A DNA stretch of 64,000 nt from contig OZ024897.1 of NCBI GenBank assembly GCA_964017195.1, forward strand, positions 5,147,969 to 5,211,968, given 5' to 3'. A model generated the notes under the pieces. It searched no databases and was not told where the DNA came from. It saw nothing but the letters and a program-made list of their open reading frames with translations. Source of the DNA: Siderastrea radians. Taxonomy: Eukaryota > Cnidaria > Anthozoa > Scleractinia > Rhizangiidae. Shown one piece after another: positions 59,601-64,000 of the stretch (the stretch's first letter is position 1; every line of letters begins with the position of its first letter). Both the position numbers and the translations under genes were made by a program.

Positions 59601-59877
59601 TCAGTATACGACACAAGCCGGGTGTTTGACTTCCTCAGTTTCTCTCGTGTCAGCTTACAGTACAAGGAGTACGGTAACACGTTACATTGGGCACCAGTGT
59701 CCAATTTCATATTGACCTGGAGATTGTTGATAACAACATTTTGCATCCAATTTTTCTGGCTGCCTGGCTTAGCTCCTAAGACCCCAATAAAGAATTCATC
59801 TGTGTCTGAATCATCATCTAACCTGTATTCATCCACTTGTTTTGAGCTGTCCCTTGGCTTTGAACGGCACACTTTCG
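56692..59877 (-). pseudogene. pol: protease, reverse transcriptase, RNase H, integrase, with two frameshifts
   Basis: Protease LDTGAQ lies near 59700. Reverse transcriptase follows with KVRVCLDPRNLN, then SVLDATSGFWHI (motif A) and PFGRYQYLRMPFG. A first frame change occurs at about 58905. The new frame continues VFQKKM..., with catalytic ADDILIWG (motif C) and YIGHILTANGLKPD, to RNase H SVDASSYG. A second frame change occurs at about 58350. The third frame (552 codons, 58350-56692) has YASRSLS..E-NYAQIEKE, HKPLEALF and DTLSRA. It continues with an HHCC integrase zinc finger and a DD35E core: VDLFEL, ISDNGTEF and, 35 residues later, the Glu in SNGLVERAV. The C-terminus ends PPAWLKDY. No chromodomain is seen. 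Catalytic residues are intact, so only the frame changes and the upstream insertion disable it. Confidence 0.93.
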
Positions 59878-60419
59878 AGTAGACTTGCTTACAAGTCGAG
59901 CTCACAGAGCGCGAAGCGCGAGAGCTCGACTTGTTTCCCCTGCAGGAGAACGCATCAAATGACGTGATTTTGGCGCGAACTTTTCCGAGACGGTAGGGTG
60001 TCAAAACTGTCTAGACTTTCTAAAAGTTAAAATTTTCACTGTTTTCCGGGATCTTTTCCGAGGTTAAGAATATTTAAAACCGACGTTTCGATCAGTGAAA
60101 ATTTTAATTTCTTAAGATGAGAGGTGAAAGTTTCAGAAATAGGATTTCTAAAAGTTGTTCGCTAAACTGTCAAGCTGTCAAATTTTCTTTTCGCAAGTAA
60201 TGGCTTTTGGAGGCAAAAGCCGCTCATTTTCGCGCTTTCGATATGTAGTTAATTCTACGCTCGGAGATCATGGCGGAGGAAAACACTCCAACGAAATGTT
60301 TTGTTCGCGTCGCGCGCTGTGCCTGAAAATATTTGTGTGAAAAAGTTTAAATGTCTTACATGCAAATTACATGCAAATTACATGCAAAAATTGTAAACAA
60401 TAACAAAGCGGCCGCTTAC

Positions 60420-60889
60420 CATTTCGCGATGCAGTGGCTTTCATCGATAAAAACAGCCTTGAGGTTTTTTCTTCGTTCCCCGCGGAAAATACCTCGATGG
60501 CTGTTTAGAAGTGCTTCGGGGTTTCCAAAAACCAGGGAATACTTTCCATCAGTTATTTCTTTCAGTTGTTCACTCGAACAATCTGTTCCTACAGCAGCTG
60601 CCGAGATCCCTCGTGCGAGTAGTGAAGCAACTTGGTCTCTCATGAGAGCGACCAGTGGCACAACAACCAAGCAAATGGACAAGACCTCGTCTCTCTCGCC
60701 ATGCTGTAAATAGTCCAAAACGTATGGAGCTACTTCGAATGTCAAGCTCTTTCCCGATCCCGTAGGCGCCGAAACAAACACATCTTTTCCACTGCAGTAA
60801 GCTTGGATAACTTTTCGCTGATGTTCTCGGGCATCTTTGTAATTTGCTTTCCGTAAGCCATACGCGATTGCCTCCTCAACTGAGCGCAT
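60420..60889 (-). CDS. RecQ-like helicase first exon, carried by a transposon
   Basis: From the ATG at 60889 (MRSVEEAIAYG), 156 codons run to a perfect GTAAGC donor at 60419, phase 2. Motifs of RecQ superfamily 2 helicases appear in order: motif 0 region with REHQRKVI; Walker A APTGSGKS; motif Ia VVPLVALMRDQV; GTDCSSEQ; FGNPEALL; motif II FIDESHC (family consensus DE-HC). The exon then ends at CIAKW, in the aromatic-rich loop where ATP hydrolysis couples to DNA. The C-terminal helicase domain, zinc and RQC regions are absent, and no acceptor exon is found in the insert. The frame is uninterrupted. A truncated or chimeric transcript is possible but would not be an active helicase alone. Confidence 0.8.
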
Positions 60890-60949
60890 GATGAAATAAT
60901 GAAGGAACAAGAACAGAAAAATCGACGAATCTATATTTACTCACAACAC

Positions 60950-61140
60950 GACAAGAAAGTCTACGTGCGAATAACAGATTGCTGGTTTCATCTTGCGCGC
61001 GTGATCGATCATTGTCTGGCGGGTCTGGCGAAGATCTGGTTTGATTGACGTGAACTTGACAACGCTGTCCTCTGATTGGTCAATTCTACAGGAGGAAAAT
61101 TCCTCCTGTAATTTTGGCGCGCTGCAAGTGATAAAAGTCG
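60950..61140 (-). promoter_or_regulatory. possible promoter of the captured RecQ exon
   Basis: Upstream of the ATG on the minus strand are GACCAATCA (CCAAT box, about 61073-61081) and GCGCGCCAAAAT (E2F-like, about 61110-61121). E2F control is usual for replication-linked helicases, so the capture may include the promoter. Inference. Confidence 0.35.
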
Positions 61141-61210
61141 TTCGCACCGGGGTCTACTACCACCAAACCGGAAACGAGAAGCGAACGACTTTTAGAAAGT
61201 CTAACTTTCG

Positions 61211-61947
61211 CGTAATGATTTCTTTGTTTGCATTTGTGGCAAATTTGACCGTATGCTGGACATTTCTTGGGCTCATGCTCTTCTCCGCATCTTCTACAGT
61301 TGAATGATTTCTTTGTTTGCCTGGGTTTTCCTTTGCCCCCTTTTGGTTTTACTGGTGGCTTTTTTGAGTCACTCTTGACTTCGTTCATCTCTCGTTCATC
61401 CTGATCAACAACTATGTTTTTCAACTGATTGTCAGTAATTTCAGATGACTTGCAAATTTCGACTGCTCGCTCTAAATTCAAATCTTTCTCTCGCAGAAGA
61501 CGTTTCCTGACTACATTGCTTCGGATGCCACACACAATACGATCACGAATTAAGGAATCATGTAATTCTCCAAACTCACAGTTTCTTGCAAGTTTGCGTA
61601 ATTCCGTGACGTATATAAGCATCAATTCCTTCGGTCGCTCCCTGCGCCCTCGTGTTGAACACATGTCGCTCGTAAGTCACGTTCTTCTTCGGTGTGCAGT
61701 ATTCTTCAAACTTGCTAATCACCACTTCAATCTTCGTCTGATCAGTGTCACTGAGAGCAAACGTGTTGAAGATTTCCAACGCCTCTGGTCCGGTAACTGT
61801 CAGCAAACACGAACATTGCTGCTGCTGTGGTTTCTTGTCGAGACCCGTCGCGTTGAGATAAAGTCGAAACTGCTGGATCCATCTTCTCCAGTTTTCGGCA
61901 ACATTTCCCTCGAATGTCATAGGATTCGGCGGTGGAAGCTGATTCAT
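61211..61947 (-). pseudogene. gag with zinc knuckles, frameshifted
   Basis: Starts at the ATG at 61947 (MNQLPPPNPMTFEGN), followed by NWRRWIQQFRLYLNATGL, typical of Gypsy capsid. A small insertion at about 61612 shifts the frame after EGIDAYI. The second frame then continues VTELRKLARNCEFG, LIRDRIVCGI and a basic linker. A double zinc knuckle CRRCG-EH-PKKCPA and CHKCKQRNHYAKV follows. The final Cys of the second knuckle is displaced 1.3 kb by the transposon insertion. Confidence 0.9.
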
Positions 61948-61951
61948 TCTA

Positions 61952-61968
61952 GCTTTCGTCTGACACCA
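61952..61968 (-). other. primer-binding site
   Basis: TGGTGTCAGACG on the minus strand starts immediately inside the 5' LTR. TGG at the first three bases pairs with tRNA CCA ends. The tRNA is not identified. Confidence 0.7.
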
Positions 61969-62108
61969 TGTAATGTTCTCTAAACTACTGCTAAGTAAAG
62001 AACATCCAAGATGGCCGTTCTGTACAACAACTCATGCTTTATTGACTGACATGAAAGTGAGGCATAACAGCGTGTAACTTGGAGCCTGGTAACTAACATA
62101 TCCTAACA
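61969..62108 (-). repeat. 5' LTR (140 bp)
   Basis: Near-identical to 56416-56555. Contains the promoter for the element by position. Confidence 0.95.
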
Positions 62109-64000
62109 GTTGGTACCTGGAGCCCTCCAAATCGACCTTTCGTCGAGTTGAAATCAGCCAATTTTGGGAAGTCTGCTGCCGACCGTATATTTATCCAAAA
62201 AATCTAACTTTTTTACCAGTAATACATGCATCATGTTACTTTAGAAAGGTGGTGGAAAAAGTTCAAATTATCGAGACTTGTTTAAACGAGAGAGTCTCAA
62301 ACTGGCCAATGTTAACGGTATCAGCAAGAAGCGGGTCAAGTGGTAAGACAAAAACAAACATTTCACAAAATTCTGACGTACTCTGATAATCTTATAAGGT
62401 ATTTTTCTTAAACTACTTATGAATAATTCGTGGACCTCTAACATGTATGGAGATACAGTTGCAACAATTATGGAGAAATCCGTTATTCGGCAACAGCTGT
62501 AATGAGACCGAGTGTGAGACAAATTTTGACTTCTTTGTCTCGTTCACGGATGAAAATGGGCAAACACTATAACTAAAAGGGTAAAAATTAAAATCATACC
62601 TTGAAAGTTGTCTAGCCTTACTTCTAGGGCTGTTTTTCAACAGCTAACCGGCTGCAAATTTTACGGTTCTGCAACGGATTCCATCCATGTCGTAGTCTTC
62701 TTTCGTTCGCTTACAGGCGGCGACCTCGTGAGCCAAAAGCCTGAAGAACTCCATTATGTTGCGTGAAGAGAGTGACTAAATTCATTGTAACAATCTTCTG
62801 GCTAAGGAAACGCCAGTGACAAGTAAAAGAACGAAGACAAATCCAGGAAATGACACCTGAAAAATAATAGGCCGTCCATCTTGTTTCAAGTGTATTACCG
62901 CTGACCGCAACAACACATTTCCTTCCTGATCGTAGCGGAAATGACACCAGAAACTTAAACCGGAAATCACTAACTTGCAAGCGACCAGTCATTCGATTTC
63001 CTTGCAAACCACTTCAATAAAATAATTCGCAATCAGAGTATAGTTTTGAGTGTGTTACTATAAAAATAATAATCTCTACAGGTACAGACAGGTACTAAAG
63101 GTCAACTCAAAGTTGGAAATCCCTAGACATACAGCAGAATATGTTGATATCACTGATATTTTTGAATCTGTCTTAGGCAACCGTGAGATAAGCCTGTGAT
63201 TACAGAAGTTAAAACGTAATAGCGTTTACCATTTTGTTCGAGACAAGTCAACCGTTTGGATTTTGAAAGGTTGGATTTTTAAAATATTGTCTTATCGTGT
63301 TTTCGGCTAGACGTTGTGCTTTTTAAGGGGTGGTGTTAGGCTTTATAGCCCTCGGGTTTTTTCGGGTACCACACAGCTGCTTAGACCTTCTTATTTCATT
63401 GGATCTTGTTATCTCGCAGGTCTTTTGTCAGGGCTAGGCAACAGTGCTTCTGTCAGGTTTGTTTATCCTTGGTTTATTGTTTTCTCAGCCAAACCCGTGT
63501 GGCGTTCTAAGAGCTACTAAAGCTCGAACAACCACTTTCCTTGAATTCGATCTTGTAGTAACGAAGGGCCTCTGAAACAAGACGGTGGCTTTTTTGTGGA
63601 ACAAGCGACTTGTATCACCCATAAGGGTGAACAAACCTGAAGAACCACTAGATACTACATATATGCCTCGCTCAAATTTTAAGAAAAATGTAGTTCTCAG
63701 TATTTATGAGAGACACGAGGAAGTACTTACACTGCCCGAAATTCCGTGTTTTTTTTTTGGAATAATTCTTAAATTTGACGTCAGCGTTGTTATTACCGGT
63801 ATACTGCAACCTATGCATGCCTTACGCGGTTTTATATCACCCCTTTTGTATTGGCCCCTTTTGCTGTGATTTAACAGCAATTTAAAGGCGATTTTATTAC
63901 AATTTTGAAATTCTTCATGAAGGTGAGAACGGAACTGGCATGCGATGTGAAAAAACGAACTGTTAAGTTTCCGTTGGGGATCTCCAAACGCAGCTTTTTG
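62109..64000. other. right flank, no gene assigned
   Basis: No SLC13 exon is recognised. On the minus strand an acceptor-like TTATTTTTCAG precedes a short frame at about 62855-62782 (VSFPGFVFVLLLVTGVSLAR), which reads like a C-terminal membrane helix. The other frame is also open, so this may be the last exon of an unknown gene but is not called. Frames at 63314-63520 and 63585-63869 have no motif. Confidence 0.35.

Larger units (their letters stand above)
59879..61203 (-). mobile_element. terminal-inverted-repeat element inserted in the Gypsy element, carrying a RecQ exon
   Basis: The gag zinc finger is cut after NHYAKV and resumes at KVCRSKPRD 1.3 kb away. Copies of ACTTTCG flank the insert (59871-59877 and 61204-61210), and the next base differs (A/C), i.e. 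a 7-8 bp target duplication. Ends: TAGACTTGCTTACAAGTCG at the left and, inverted, TAGACTTTCTAAAAGTCG at the right. TAGACTTTCTAAAAGT also occurs at 60012-60027. Subterminal hairpins are present at both ends: AAGTCGAGCTC with its complement at 59893-59931, and AAAAGTCGTTCGC with its complement at 61132-61193. No transposase is seen. The target length fits hAT or P-like types. Confidence 0.8.
56416..62108 (-). mobile_element. Gypsy-type LTR retrotransposon, full length but disabled
   Basis: 5693 bp with 140-bp LTRs at 56416-56555 and 61969-62108 that differ at only about two positions. Each LTR starts TG and ends CA. The flanking target duplication is GTTGG (56411-56415 and 62109-62113). Order on the minus strand: LTR, primer-binding site, gag, protease, reverse transcriptase, RNase H, integrase, purine tract, LTR, i.e. 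Metaviridae order. Gag and pol carry frameshifts and a 1.3-kb DNA transposon splits gag from protease. Recent insertion is suggested by LTR identity, with the breaks accumulating or inherited before copying. It sits in the probable SLC13 intron, antisense to it. Confidence 0.95.

Noticed and set aside
62711..63007. Possible last exon of a membrane protein on the minus strand
   Set aside because: Two overlapping frames are equally open, the start is GTG or TTG, and no homology is recognised. Only mentioned in the flank entry.

Overview
The window is nuclear DNA from a metazoan, most likely an anthozoan cnidarian and probably a reef coral. The reasons are AT-rich sequence, coding exons split by GT-AG introns, a pair of opsins, SLC13-type transporter exons, Gypsy, Penelope-like and Crypton-like elements, and many small inverted-repeat transposons of kinds common in anthozoan genomes. 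There are no operons. Host coding sequence is sparse and most of the window is repeats. Species-level assignment is inference.

Layout. 0-1 kb: 3' end of a gene entering from the left, with three 47-residue repeats and an acidic tail carrying Tyr-x-Asn motifs. 1.4-2.3 kb: decayed Penelope-like reverse transcriptase. 2.8-9.9 kb: intergenic DNA with a CRE-containing repeat and a MITE. 9.9-12.7 kb: a three-exon opsin on the plus strand. 15.6-29.5 kb: a giant foldback element. It has 3.6-kb unique inverted arms, then inverted minisatellite arrays, then a 2.9-kb unique centre holding a Crypton-like exon and two strong hairpins. 30.9-32.6 kb: a second, two-exon opsin on the minus strand, convergent with the first. 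33-48 kb: a diverged 1.5-kb direct duplication, a Crypton-like pseudogene and several MITEs. 48.5 and 54.9 kb: two similar first exons of SLC13-type transporters in tandem. 49.6-54.3 kb: three inverted-repeat elements. 56.4-62.1 kb: a Gypsy retrotransposon with 140-bp LTRs and a 5-bp target duplication. It is interrupted by a smaller terminal-inverted-repeat element that carries the first exon of a RecQ-like helicase.

Function. The two opsins are the clearest host genes. Both keep the retinal lysine, NPxxY and the disulfide cysteines. Both lack the DRY motif and acidic residues at the two classical counterion positions. The most unusual structure is the foldback element between them: inverted at several scales, with paired 14-bp boxes at its tips and no recognisable intact transposase. 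The RecQ-carrying insertion in the Gypsy element looks like capture of a host exon by a DNA transposon.
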